Part shown: in pieces, positions 1 to 6,442 of the stretch | How the letters are laid out: each line of letters begins with the position of its first letter | Numbering within the stretch: position 1 is the stretch's first letter | DNA from: Promethearchaeota archaeon | Lineage (GTDB): Archaea; Asgardarchaeota; Lokiarchaeia; Sigynarchaeales; SOKP01 | Direction: 5' to 3' | DNA: 19,547 nucleotides | NCBI GenBank assembly: GCA_019057975.1 | Contig: JAHLWJ010000050.1 | Span: 1 to 19,547, forward strand | Position numbers and translations under genes: made by a program | The notes under the pieces: model-generated | Told to the model about the DNA's origin: nothing | What the model saw: the letters and a program-made list of their open reading frames with translations, nothing else | Databases searched by the model: none

Positions 1-108
1 TAAATTTTTAAAGATATTATAACAGAAGTCAAATAAAATATTATGCTTAATGATAAACCCTTATGAAATAATTGAATGATAATTCAACCGTTTTTCACGT
101 AATTAAAT

Positions 109-750
109 CTAAAATTCACGCTTCTTATTTAACAAAAGAAAGATCTTTCGCTTCTTTTGCCTATTCGGGTTGTCTATTATGAAGTTTCCTAAAAAATCTG
201 TGTGTTTCACAATTATTTTGCCAGTGTTGTCCATAATTTCTTTATTTTTGGGGTAAAATTGTATAACTACTCGTCCATTAGGCTTTAAAATCTTATAAAA
301 GGATATTGAGAGATTTTTTAGCATTGAATACATCATCTTATCTTTCAAATCTCTAAAAATCCATTGTAATGCAGAAATGGAAATAATAGCATCAAATGTG
401 TTTGGCTTAAAAGGAGGAAAACACATATCTGCCGTAATTGGATTTAAATCTTTTATTTCATAATAATACAAAAATTCTGGAATAATATCAAGTGCCACAA
501 TCCTATATCCTATTTCTTTTAAATATGTTGCGGCAAATCCAGGCCCACTACCAGCGTCTAAGATTAGGGAGTCCTTTTTTTTTATATCTAAAAGTTCTAA
601 AGCTCTTATTGTTATTTTTTCTTGAATTTTCATCATATTTTTGGAGGTTGCATACTGATTTAAGACGTCCCCTCTAAAATAATCTGAAACCTTTCTATAT
701 TCTTCCTCCGGTCTCTTCTTCTTTACATTAAAGTGATAATCGGTGTTCAA
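109..750 (-). CDS. Bud23-like SAM-dependent rRNA methyltransferase
   Basis: A 213-residue class I methyltransferase. Seen: an N-terminal RPEEEY segment (about 13-18), the SAM-binding glycine motif LDAGSGPG (64-71), an acidic residue at the end of the second strand (D88), D108 in ADMCFPPF, and the segment SISALQW (124-130) followed by a QFYP strand (164-167). The tail, residues 188-208, reads GNFIIDNPN then a basic KKRK-type stretch. The order RPE, DMxxxxPF, SISAxQW, Q(F/L)YP and VDxPN is what eukaryotic Bud23/WBSCR22 shows; that enzyme makes m7G in 18S rRNA together with Trm112. The role as an archaeal small-subunit rRNA methyltransferase is inferred from this resemblance and from the divergent eS25 gene next door. 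The start is TTG (748-750); no in-frame ATG precedes the conserved RPE segment. No Trm112-like gene is in the window. A generic small-molecule methyltransferase is the alternative. Confidence 0.75.
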   Translation of the reverse strand: MNTDYHFNVKKKRPEEEYRKVSDYFRGDVLNQYATSKNMMKIQEKITIRALELLDIKKKDSLILDAGSGPGFAATYLKEIGYRIVALDIIPEFLYYYEIKDLNPITADMCFPPFKPNTFDAIISISALQWIFRDLKDKMMYSMLKNLSISFYKILKPNGRVVIQFYPKNKEIMDNTGKIIVKHTDFLGNFIIDNPNRQKKRKIFLLLNKKREF

Positions 751-913
751 ATTAATTATTCTTCAATCAGTTAGTTTAATTAATAAATCAGATAAAACCT
801 ATTAAGTTTTAAATAATAAACCAAAAATTTTATTTAATTCTAAATATTTATATTTTCATTCTATTTTAATTTTTTAATTCTTTAATTCATTAATTCATTA
901 AAAAGGACCCATA
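751..913. promoter_or_regulatory. Divergent promoter region between methyltransferase and eS25
   Basis: A 163-base AT-only-like spacer from which the methyltransferase (minus) and eS25 (plus) are transcribed apart. It holds TATA-like stretches (for example around 846-855) and three copies of TTAATTC spaced exactly 8 bases apart (874-880, 882-888, 890-896) just upstream of the eS25 start. The direct repeats could be simple AT-rich slippage or a factor site; the sequence alone does not decide. Confidence 0.35.
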
Positions 914-1213
914 ATGTCAGAGAAAGAAGAAAAAATCCTTGTTAGAAAAGCCACGTTAAACCTTAGAAGAAAATATGGCAGAACTAAACAGATAAATGTT
1001 GTTGAAAGAGATGCTTTTACACCTAAAAAACTCGAAAAAGAAATAAGAGAATCAATTTCGAAGAAAAAATCGATTTTAGCAACAGATATCGCTTTAAAGT
1101 TTGATATTAGAGTCTCAACAGCAAAAATACTTTTAAAACAATATGAAGAAGAAGGCTTGATAAGACTGCTGGATCCAACTTTAAAATTAAAAATCTATGT
1201 TCCTACTTCTTAA
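914..1213 (+). CDS. rps25e: 30S ribosomal protein eS25 (S25e)
   Basis: A 99-residue basic protein. Residues 1-35 are rich in Lys/Arg, as in the extended N-terminal tail of eS25. Residues 35-97 form a winged-helix pattern: a helix (TPKKLEKEI), then ATDIALKFDIRVSTAKILLKQ as helix-turn-helix, EEEGLIRLL, and the wing strand KIYVP. The family pattern of a helix-turn-helix followed by an ExxGLI turn and a final IYxP/IYT strand fits eS25, a small-subunit head protein found in eukaryotes and in Thermoproteota/Asgard-type archaea but not in most Euryarchaeota. A free-standing winged-helix regulator is less likely because of the basic tail and the length. ATG at 914; no strong Shine-Dalgarno is present, only AAAAAGGAC about 5 bases upstream. 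Confidence 0.87.
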   Translation: MSEKEEKILVRKATLNLRRKYGRTKQINVVERDAFTPKKLEKEIRESISKKKSILATDIALKFDIRVSTAKILLKQYEEEGLIRLLDPTLKLKIYVPTS

Positions 1214-1347
1214 TAATCTCTAATAGCCATAAGTTAAAATAAACTGATTATTTCATTTCTTTCATGTAAAAAGAAAGTATTTTATATTTGAGATGTTTTA
1301 AGTTTCATAAGAAAACAGTATTGAAGCTTGAAATTAAAACTGAAATA

Positions 1348-1452
1348 GCAGATGTAGCCTAGCTGGTAAGACGCCGGCTTCGAGAGTTTTTCTCAATAAC
1401 CTAAAGAGCCGGTGCGCGTAAGCGCTCGGGGGTTCGATTCCCTCCATCTGCG
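1348..1452 (+). tRNA. tRNA-Ser(CGA) with a 22-base intron
   Basis: A complete class II tRNA. Acceptor stem GCAGATG (1348-1354) pairs with CATCTGC (1445-1451), with discriminator G at 1452. Anticodon stem CCGGC (1374-1378) pairs with GCCGG (1408-1412), with anticodon CGA at 1381-1383. The long variable arm is GCGC-GTAA-GCGC (1414-1425). The T arm is GGGGG/CCCTC around loop TTCGATT (1433-1439). The long variable arm plus G73 and CGA identify serine. An intron at 1385-1406 interrupts the anticodon loop. The D stem is 1357-1360 with 1369-1372 and carries a C-A mismatch at positions 11/24. CCA is not encoded. A T-run at 1454-1459 follows and probably ends transcription. Confidence 0.93.
1385..1406 (+). 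other. Archaeal tRNA intron (bulge-helix-bulge type)
   Basis: Removal of these 22 bases restores a seven-base anticodon loop TTCGAGA with the junction between positions 37 and 38, the canonical archaeal site. A bulge-helix-bulge can be drawn. The anticodon stem is followed by a central helix TTCG (1379-1382) against CTAA (1401-1404), with one C-T mismatch. Three-base bulges AGA (1383-1385) and AGA (1405-1407) flank it, and a small inner helix GTT/AAC closes the intron. Cutting after the second base of each bulge gives exactly this intron, as expected for the EndA splicing endonuclease. Confidence 0.8.
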
Positions 1453-1524
1453 CTTTTTTAATTTCCAAATTATTATATTTGATGAAGAAAAATTAATAAT
1501 TTACTTTTAGATAATTTTTAAGCT

Positions 1525-2469
1525 TTATTGGATAATTTGTAAGATTAAATTCTCCATTTGAGGCTTAGCTGATTCGATTTTATCTAAAAGTGTTACGGTC
1601 TTCTCTAAATCTTTTTGATCTTCTTCTACGATGAATAACAAATAAAAATCTAAATTTCCGAATTTAAGGACTTCGATGACACCAGAAAACCTTTCACCAT
1701 TCTCAAATTTATCAGAAAATTCATACAAGGTTCTACTTTCTGAAACAATACGTTTTTGTAAATCTAAATATATCTCATAAATTTTTAATTTTTGTATCAA
1801 TTGTAGGTGCGGACGATAAAACTCCCCGAGTGTTATCCCTTTTGAATCGAATAATGATATTAGGATTGCATTATAGTTCTTACTAATTTCTGCAAATAAA
1901 TTAGAAACCATTTCCATTCTTTCGAAAAGCATTGATAATCCGCTTGAAAAAGCATCCATAACAGACTTGATATCGAATATTGTTGTTTCAAAGAAAAAAA
2001 TATCGAAATCATTGGAATATCTTGTTAATGCTTGCTTTAAGGTAAGAATCCTTTTGTTTATTTCTACATCATCTATAAGTTGAGGGTCAAATTTATGAAA
2101 GAGGAGAGCCACCGTAACTTCTTCTTGGTGTTCTTTAAAAAATAATAATACTTCTTCCAAATAATCTATTGATTCAATATACCTATCAAAATCTTGAGCA
2201 TCTATAACATAAAAAATCAAATCTATTCCACTCAAGAATTTCTCTGGATGTTTTAAATAATCTTCCCTATAAATTCGCTGACCGCCAAAATCAAGTCTTG
2301 AAAATTCCAATCCTAAAAATTTGAAAGTATCACGAGCAATTCTTCTTGTAGGCATTAATTTGGAAACTTCTTCTTCAAAACCAAACCGTTTCGTTATTGC
2401 GGTTATTATACTGGTCTTACCTGCGTTATCAAGGCCTATGAATGCAATTTTTTTAATTGTAAATTTCAC
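1525..2469 (-). CDS. Arf/Rag-like small GTPase with C-terminal roadblock/longin-like extension (GTPase A)
   Basis: A 314-residue protein, longer than the 180-200 residues of a plain Ras-family GTPase. The G domain covers about 5-185: G1 GLDNAGKT (12-19), switch I threonine in MPTRR (T41), G3 DFGGQ (60-64), G4 HKFD (125-128, in place of NKxD), and G5 probably ETT (161-163). GLDNAGKT and FGGQ are Arf/SRbeta/Rag-type. Residues 185-314 form a second alpha/beta domain (NAILISLFDSKG, strands, YLLFIVEE) that looks like the roadblock or longin fold carried by Rag/Gtr GTPases; this fold call is an inference. The start is GTG. GTPase B (11981-12946) has the same layout and the same HKxD change. Asgard archaea encode many such GTPases; the partner and the membrane are unknown. 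Confidence 0.87.
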   Translation of the reverse strand: MKFTIKKIAFIGLDNAGKTSIITAITKRFGFEEEVSKLMPTRRIARDTFKFLGLEFSRLDFGGQRIYREDYLKHPEKFLSGIDLIFYVIDAQDFDRYIESIDYLEEVLLFFKEHQEEVTVALLFHKFDPQLIDDVEINKRILTLKQALTRYSNDFDIFFFETTIFDIKSVMDAFSSGLSMLFERMEMVSNLFAEISKNYNAILISLFDSKGITLGEFYRPHLQLIQKLKIYEIYLDLQKRIVSESRTLYEFSDKFENGERFSGVIEVLKFGNLDFYLLFIVEEDQKDLEKTVTLLDKIESAKPQMENLILQIIQ

Positions 2470-2582
2470 CGTGGTGTATTTCTAATCTATACTAATTTAT
2501 TCAAAGTTCAATACTATTAATAAATTATAGCTTTTAGTAAAAAAAATATGATTCCCTTTATATTTAAGCTTAACGTTTAAAA

Positions 2583-2599
2583 AAACAATATATTTGTTT
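2583..2599 (-). terminator. Possible terminator after the Gly-Gly protein gene
   Basis: Reading the minus strand, a six-base stem (AAACAA/TTGTTT, loop of five) is followed directly by more T residues, about 20 bases after the stop of the gene at 2621-2902. The stem has little G+C, so the T-run alone may be what matters. Confidence 0.35.
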
Positions 2600-2620
2600 A
2601 ACTATGAATCCTAAGATTAT

Positions 2621-2902
2621 TTATCCACCTGCTAGAGCAAAGGATAAGTAAATTTCATCATTCTCGTTGAGTTTTGTTTTGTAATTTTTTATGTATTTAA
2701 TGTTTCTTCCATTTAACAGAATTAAAATTTGAGGATTAAGTTTGGTTCTACTTTTATCCAATAAATCCTCTCCAAGTTTCTCTTTATATTTCCCTAAAAA
2801 TTGAGAGATTATATCTCCGACGTTTTTTCCTTCATATTCAATGAATTTCTGGTTGAGTTTTAGCTGGAAAATGTTTAATAAGTGTAATTTTACTTTAACC
2901 AT
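2621..2902 (-). CDS. Ubiquitin-like / MoaD-ThiS-like beta-grasp protein ending in Gly-Gly
   Basis: A 93-residue protein with a beta-grasp layout: two N-terminal strands (VKVKLHLLNIFQL), a helix (VGDIISQFLGKYKEKL), later strands (PQILILLNGRNI), the acidic segment LNENDEIYLSF typical of MoaD/SAMP proteins (compare L..GDEV..), and a free C-terminal ALAGG. The terminal Gly-Gly is what E1-like enzymes adenylate, either for sulfur transfer (molybdopterin, tRNA thiolation, thiamine) or for protein conjugation (SAMP/Urm1 type). Seen: fold-like pattern and diglycine. Inferred: sulfur carrier or modifier. No E1-like, MoaE-like or JAMM protease gene lies in the window, so the choice between the two roles stays open. 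ATG start at 2900-2902; the gene is separated from GTPase A by about 150 bases. Confidence 0.72.
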   Translation of the reverse strand: MVKVKLHLLNIFQLKLNQKFIEYEGKNVGDIISQFLGKYKEKLGEDLLDKSRTKLNPQILILLNGRNIKYIKNYKTKLNENDEIYLSFALAGG

Positions 2903-2999
2903 AATAATTATTCATTTAAAGCGTTTAACTTAATCATATAAAAAAAATATTCTTTTTAAGTTTATTTTTTATGAAAAAAAGATGATAAATTACTTTTAA

Positions 3000-4595
3000 T
3001 CATATGAAAATGGTTATATTATAGGTCCCTACAGTTTTTATTTCTCCCGTTTTCAAATTATGCTCTTTCAATACAACATATCCCTCTTTATAGATTTCAA
3101 TTTCAATAAAAGCCTCATTAAATCTTTCAGATCTAAGATTTCCCCCATTAGAGAACACAGTATGATCAATTTTTACATTGAAGGAGATGCTTGGGGTGCT
3201 ATTTAAGCAAAGATCAATCTGAGACCGAGCAAATTGAGAGAGTACGTCTCCAGAATCATTTAATTCTGTTCTCCATACGCTTAAAGGGGTGGGGATTAAA
3301 CTATGAAAACAACAAACCCCAAATACTTTTTGATGACTAAGTGATAAAACTTTTTCTATAAATTTATTCATTCTTTTTCGTCCTATGAACCCCTCAGTAG
3401 AATCTTGGGTTGTAGAATTTAATCCTTGAAAGTATATCTTTTCATTTTCAAACAAAGGATCGAATTCACCAAAATTTTGTTTCCAATAATCCCAAAACAG
3501 AGGTTTTGAATCCGTGTATCCAGGGACAACTATATATGGATGTATTAAATTATCTATTTTTTCTTTAGCTATTCTAAATTCTTCCTTATAACTATTTTGA
3601 GTTACATTTCCAGTATGCACAACTAAATCTACATCGTTAATTTTATTTATACGCTCAATTGCTTTGTCAAAGTTCGTTACCATATTTTCCGATTCAGCGG
3701 TGATTAAAGATTGTGATAATTGCATAAATCTACATAATGGTTTTAGATCTTTTTTTATTTCTAATGGAAGGTAATAGTTAACTTCGCGACGAATTTCATG
3801 CATAGAGTTAGAATCTAATATTGGAATTACCCTAAAAGTGAGATTATTTCCCTCAATGTCGATGATTGCATAGGTAAATAATTCGCGATATCTTGTTTTG
3901 TTACAACAGAACGTACCCGCATTAAAAACATATAGATCTTTTTCACTGCTACTCAAAGTATATAAATTTGATGTATGACGATGTCCATTTAAAACTAAAT
4001 CTGCCTTTGTTTCTAAGAGCATTTTAAGCATATCTCCTGAATCATCAATTGCAGATCTTTCTTTTCCAGTATTAGGAATCGGGATAAGTTGATGATGAAA
4101 ACAAACTATTTTGAATTTGTTTTCTCTTTCCTTTTTTATTAATTCTTCTCGAACTAATTCAATTATATTGTGATGAATAATTCCACCAGGTAAGTCAGGT
4201 TTAGTGCTATCAATTCCGATAACAAATAACTCATCGTCTTCGTATTCATAGTGCCTTCTACCGATCATCTCCTCAAATAAAAGGTAACCTACGTTCATTG
4301 CGTCATGATTTCCAATAAGTATCATTAATGGACATTCAGATACGGGTTCAAATTTTTTAAACTGTTCTAATGTGTATTCATATTCTAATAAGGTACCATT
4401 TTGAGTTATATCGCCTAAATGTAAAAATAAATCGGCATCTTCTATCTTATTTATTTGTTCTATACCTAAATTATATGTATATAAGTTAAAGGGACCACCT
4501 GACCGACTAATATGAGTATCAGAAATAATTACGAGTCTTTTTCTAGTTTCAATTTTTTGTTTAATTTCTAATCTGGTACTTTTTTCAGTTATCAT
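3000..4595 (-). CDS. Tandem two-domain calcineurin-like metallophosphoesterase with a degenerate second domain
   Basis: A 531-residue protein. Domain 1 (about 18-265) has the full metal set of the family: D26 and H28 (SDTH), D62 (LGD), N96-H97-D98 (GNHD), H167 (FHH) and H205/H207 (GHRH). Domain 2 (about 285-530) repeats the same landmarks in the same order: HTGNVTQNS (N330) for HLGDITQNG, VVPGYTDS for ILIGNHDA, CCFHSLIPTP for VCFHHQLIPIP, LNDSGDVL for IDDSGDML, and DLCLNSTPS for DLVLNGHRH. The second copy has therefore lost most metal ligands and is probably a pseudo-enzyme that binds or regulates. No signal peptide or membrane segment is evident. It is the last gene of a minus-strand operon, starting 6 bases after the stop of the acyltransferase-like gene at 4602-5339. 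The substrate (phosphodiester, nucleotide or lipid-linked phosphate) cannot be told. Confidence 0.86.
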   Translation of the reverse strand: MITEKSTRLEIKQKIETRKRLVIISDTHISRSGGPFNLYTYNLGIEQINKIEDADLFLHLGDITQNGTLLEYEYTLEQFKKFEPVSECPLMILIGNHDAMNVGYLLFEEMIGRRHYEYEDDELFVIGIDSTKPDLPGGIIHHNIIELVREELIKKERENKFKIVCFHHQLIPIPNTGKERSAIDDSGDMLKMLLETKADLVLNGHRHTSNLYTLSSSEKDLYVFNAGTFCCNKTRYRELFTYAIIDIEGNNLTFRVIPILDSNSMHEIRREVNYYLPLEIKKDLKPLCRFMQLSQSLITAESENMVTNFDKAIERINKINDVDLVVHTGNVTQNSYKEEFRIAKEKIDNLIHPYIVVPGYTDSKPLFWDYWKQNFGEFDPLFENEKIYFQGLNSTTQDSTEGFIGRKRMNKFIEKVLSLSHQKVFGVCCFHSLIPTPLSVWRTELNDSGDVLSQFARSQIDLCLNSTPSISFNVKIDHTVFSNGGNLRSERFNEAFIEIEIYKEGYVVLKEHNLKTGEIKTVGTYNITIFI

Positions 4596-4601
4596 ATCTG
4601 T

Positions 4602-5339
4602 TTAGACTTCTTTTATTTTTGCAGGATGACCTGAATAAATTGAATTATCTTTTAAGATATCATCAAATTTTGTATAGGAATGAGCTGATAATTTTGAGTC
4701 TTTTTTTATAATAGTACCTGGTAATAATACACATTTAGCTCCAATTAATACGTTATCTTCTACTTGAATCCTTTTTAATATAAATCTATCTTGTTCAATT
4801 CCGAAACTTAAAAGTGTGCTTCCCATTCCAATAATAACATTATTACCAATATTTACAAACTCAGAAGAGATCCAACACGTATCGCATATCGCCTTCTTAC
4901 CAATCCTTACTCCAAAAAATCTAAGAGTAAAACGATTTTTCAGCCAAGGAAAAGGATTTGAAGCCGAGATAAATAAGGGCCATTTTTTGGAAAGATTTCT
5001 TAAATTCCAAAACAAATAATTTTTATCTCTGACATCTCGAGAAAAAATTCCCTCTTTAGGGGGAAATAATAAATTAATAATGGTTAAAAATAAGACAGAA
5101 AATAATATTGCACTTATTTGGAGTATATAAATTAAAATCAAGAAATTGAAAGGAAGAAATAAAAAGAAAAGTAAATACAATCCCTCTTCCCATAAATATA
5201 ATACATAAATATATTCAAATAAGGAGCAGGGAATAAAACTCAGTATAATTATTATTAAATAAATGATGAGATATTTATTTCTTATCTTCTCATCTATTGG
5301 TGTTGGAGAATCACCTTTTAAACTCGCGGGTTGAAACAT
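4602..5339 (-). CDS. Membrane-anchored left-handed beta-helix acyltransferase-like protein (second paralog)
   Basis: A 245-residue protein. Hydrophobic segments at about 22-43 and 53-91 form two to three membrane passes. A FPPKEGIF motif (92-99) and an aromatic linker follow, then hexapeptide repeats from about 141 to 240 (RFFGVRIGKKA, VNIGNNVIIGMGS, IQVEDNVLIGAKCVLLPGTIIKKDS, SGHPAKI). Hexapeptide repeats are typical of acyl/acetyltransferases; the H in SFG-type catalytic loops is not obvious here. The arrangement of membrane region, P-P-x-E-G, R-(F/L)-(F/L)-G-x-x-I-G and hexapeptides resembles the C-terminal module of some bacterial NRPS-like proteins, though this comes from memory of the family pattern. 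It is a paralog of the gene directly upstream (5340-6188): that gene's stop TAG is followed at once by this ATG. The acceptor is unknown; a membrane lipid or glycan is likely. Confidence 0.75.
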   Translation of the reverse strand: MFQPASLKGDSPTPIDEKIRNKYLIIYLIIIILSFIPCSLFEYIYVLYLWEEGLYLLFFLFLPFNFLILIYILQISAILFSVLFLTIINLLFPPKEGIFSRDVRDKNYLFWNLRNLSKKWPLFISASNPFPWLKNRFTLRFFGVRIGKKAICDTCWISSEFVNIGNNVIIGMGSTLLSFGIEQDRFILKRIQVEDNVLIGAKCVLLPGTIIKKDSKLSAHSYTKFDDILKDNSIYSGHPAKIKEV

Positions 5340-6188
5340 CTAAATACTATCATCTCCTTCTCTGTTTTCAAGAGGATCACTTATAACTCTTTCTGCTTTT
5401 TCTTGAGATTCTTCTAATGATTGGATTGGAAATGTCATACTTACAGGAGTTCCAACATGAATCAAATCACTCTCTAATTCTTGTCCTACCCAAGTATAAC
5501 TATTGGCTCCTAAAACAGCTCCATCTTGCATGACGGTACCAGGACTGACAATTGTTTGAGGTCCAACAACACAAGCTTTACCAATTTTTACTTTTTTTAT
5601 TATAATTTGCTCATGGTATATCAGATGGGAAAAGATACATATGTTCAATGAAGTCATAGTAAAATCCCCTATTTCTATAAACTCGGGATCAATATAGCCT
5701 TCATAGGCAACAACATTTTTACCAATTGAAACTCCAAAGAAACGGTAAGCAAAAATGTCAGTCCATGGTATAGGCAATGCCCTTGCGAGCCAAATAGGAA
5801 AATATGCATTCCAAAATCTTCGATGGGTATATTTCCACTCTTTACTTCCTCTTTCGAAAACACCTTCCCTTGGAGGATACATTTTGTTTAAAATTTTGTT
5901 AATCCCCGCTGAAAATAGTATTATGGAAAACGCAAATAAAAATATATTGCCATAAAGATTTAAAGGCAATAATAACCAATAATACCATTTAGCAGTAAGA
6001 CCTAAAGAAAAAAATTGTTTTCCTGTAAGAAGAAAATATAGTTGGTTGATAAACCAAAGATTAATGAAAACTAAAACAATTCCCCCAACAAATAATTGTA
6101 GAAGAATAATTAATGTAAACGGAGTTTTGTAAACTCCTGAGGTTGAAATATATTCGATTTTAAATTGTGAATTTTCCGTGTTATTCAT
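5340..6188 (-). CDS. Membrane-anchored left-handed beta-helix acyltransferase-like protein (first paralog)
   Basis: A 282-residue protein and the first gene of the operon. Hydrophobic segments lie at about 25-55 and 68-97. They are followed by YPPREGVF (104-111) and a tryptophan-rich linker (WKYTHRRFWNAYFPIW). The hexapeptide beta-helix runs from about 149 to 250: RFFGVSIGKNV, IEIGDFTMTS, then IFSH with H188, VKIGKACVVGPQTIVSPGTVMQDGAVLGANS, VGTP. H188 in the IFSHLIYHE stretch is a candidate catalytic histidine that its neighbour lacks. The C-terminal 30 residues are acidic and probably flexible. The two paralogs differ mainly in this histidine segment and in the tail. They may work as a pair, one catalytic and one structural; this is inference. 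ATG start; upstream is a 210-base AT-rich divergent promoter region. Confidence 0.76.
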   Translation of the reverse strand: MNNTENSQFKIEYISTSGVYKTPFTLIILLQLFVGGIVLVFINLWFINQLYFLLTGKQFFSLGLTAKWYYWLLLPLNLYGNIFLFAFSIILFSAGINKILNKMYPPREGVFERGSKEWKYTHRRFWNAYFPIWLARALPIPWTDIFAYRFFGVSIGKNVVAYEGYIDPEFIEIGDFTMTSLNICIFSHLIYHEQIIIKKVKIGKACVVGPQTIVSPGTVMQDGAVLGANSYTWVGQELESDLIHVGTPVSMTFPIQSLEESQEKAERVISDPLENREGDDSI

Positions 6189-6397
6189 TTAATTTATCGA
6201 ACTTCACTAATGATTTCCTTATAATATATTATATTTTGAAAATAATTAAATCATAATATTCAATTCAAATATTTGATACCCTAAAGTCAAAAAAAATTAA
6301 AAGCTTAATTCAATATGATATATATATTATTATCAAAAAAATTCAATAAATCAATTTAAAATTTAAAGATATTTGAATAGTTTAAAGGTGAATAATT
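6189..6397. promoter_or_regulatory. Divergent AT-rich promoter region
   Basis: About 210 bases of almost pure A/T between the acyltransferase-phosphoesterase operon (minus) and the coiled-coil zinc gene (plus), with several TATA-like stretches (for example 6316-6330). No clear operator is seen. The AAAGGTGA at 6384-6391 is a good Shine-Dalgarno match and bears on the start of the plus-strand gene. Confidence 0.35.
6384..6391 (+). promoter_or_regulatory. Shine-Dalgarno that argues for a start upstream of the first ATG
   Basis: AAAGGTGA matches the anti-Shine-Dalgarno sequence (the same GGTGA core precedes the TTG start of GTPase B by seven bases). The first in-frame ATG of the following gene is 51 bases away, too far. 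The frame is open from 6392. Six bases after the motif is an in-frame ATT (6398), which would give a protein starting with ISIDWEKAEAKPAKK before the ATG-encoded Met. Confidence 0.5.
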
Positions 6398-6442
6398 ATT
6401 AGTATTGACTGGGAAAAAGCTGAAGCAAAACCAGCTAAGAAA

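Noticed and set aside
492..677. 61-codon plus-strand frame inside the methyltransferase gene
   Set aside because: Mirror of the coding strand of a well-supported gene; composition is Leu/Phe-rich as expected for an antisense frame in AT-rich DNA.
874..896. Three TTAATTC copies with 8-base spacing as a possible regulator site or CRISPR-like repeat
   Set aside because: Too short, spacerless and AT-only; most likely slippage. Kept only as a remark on the promoter region.
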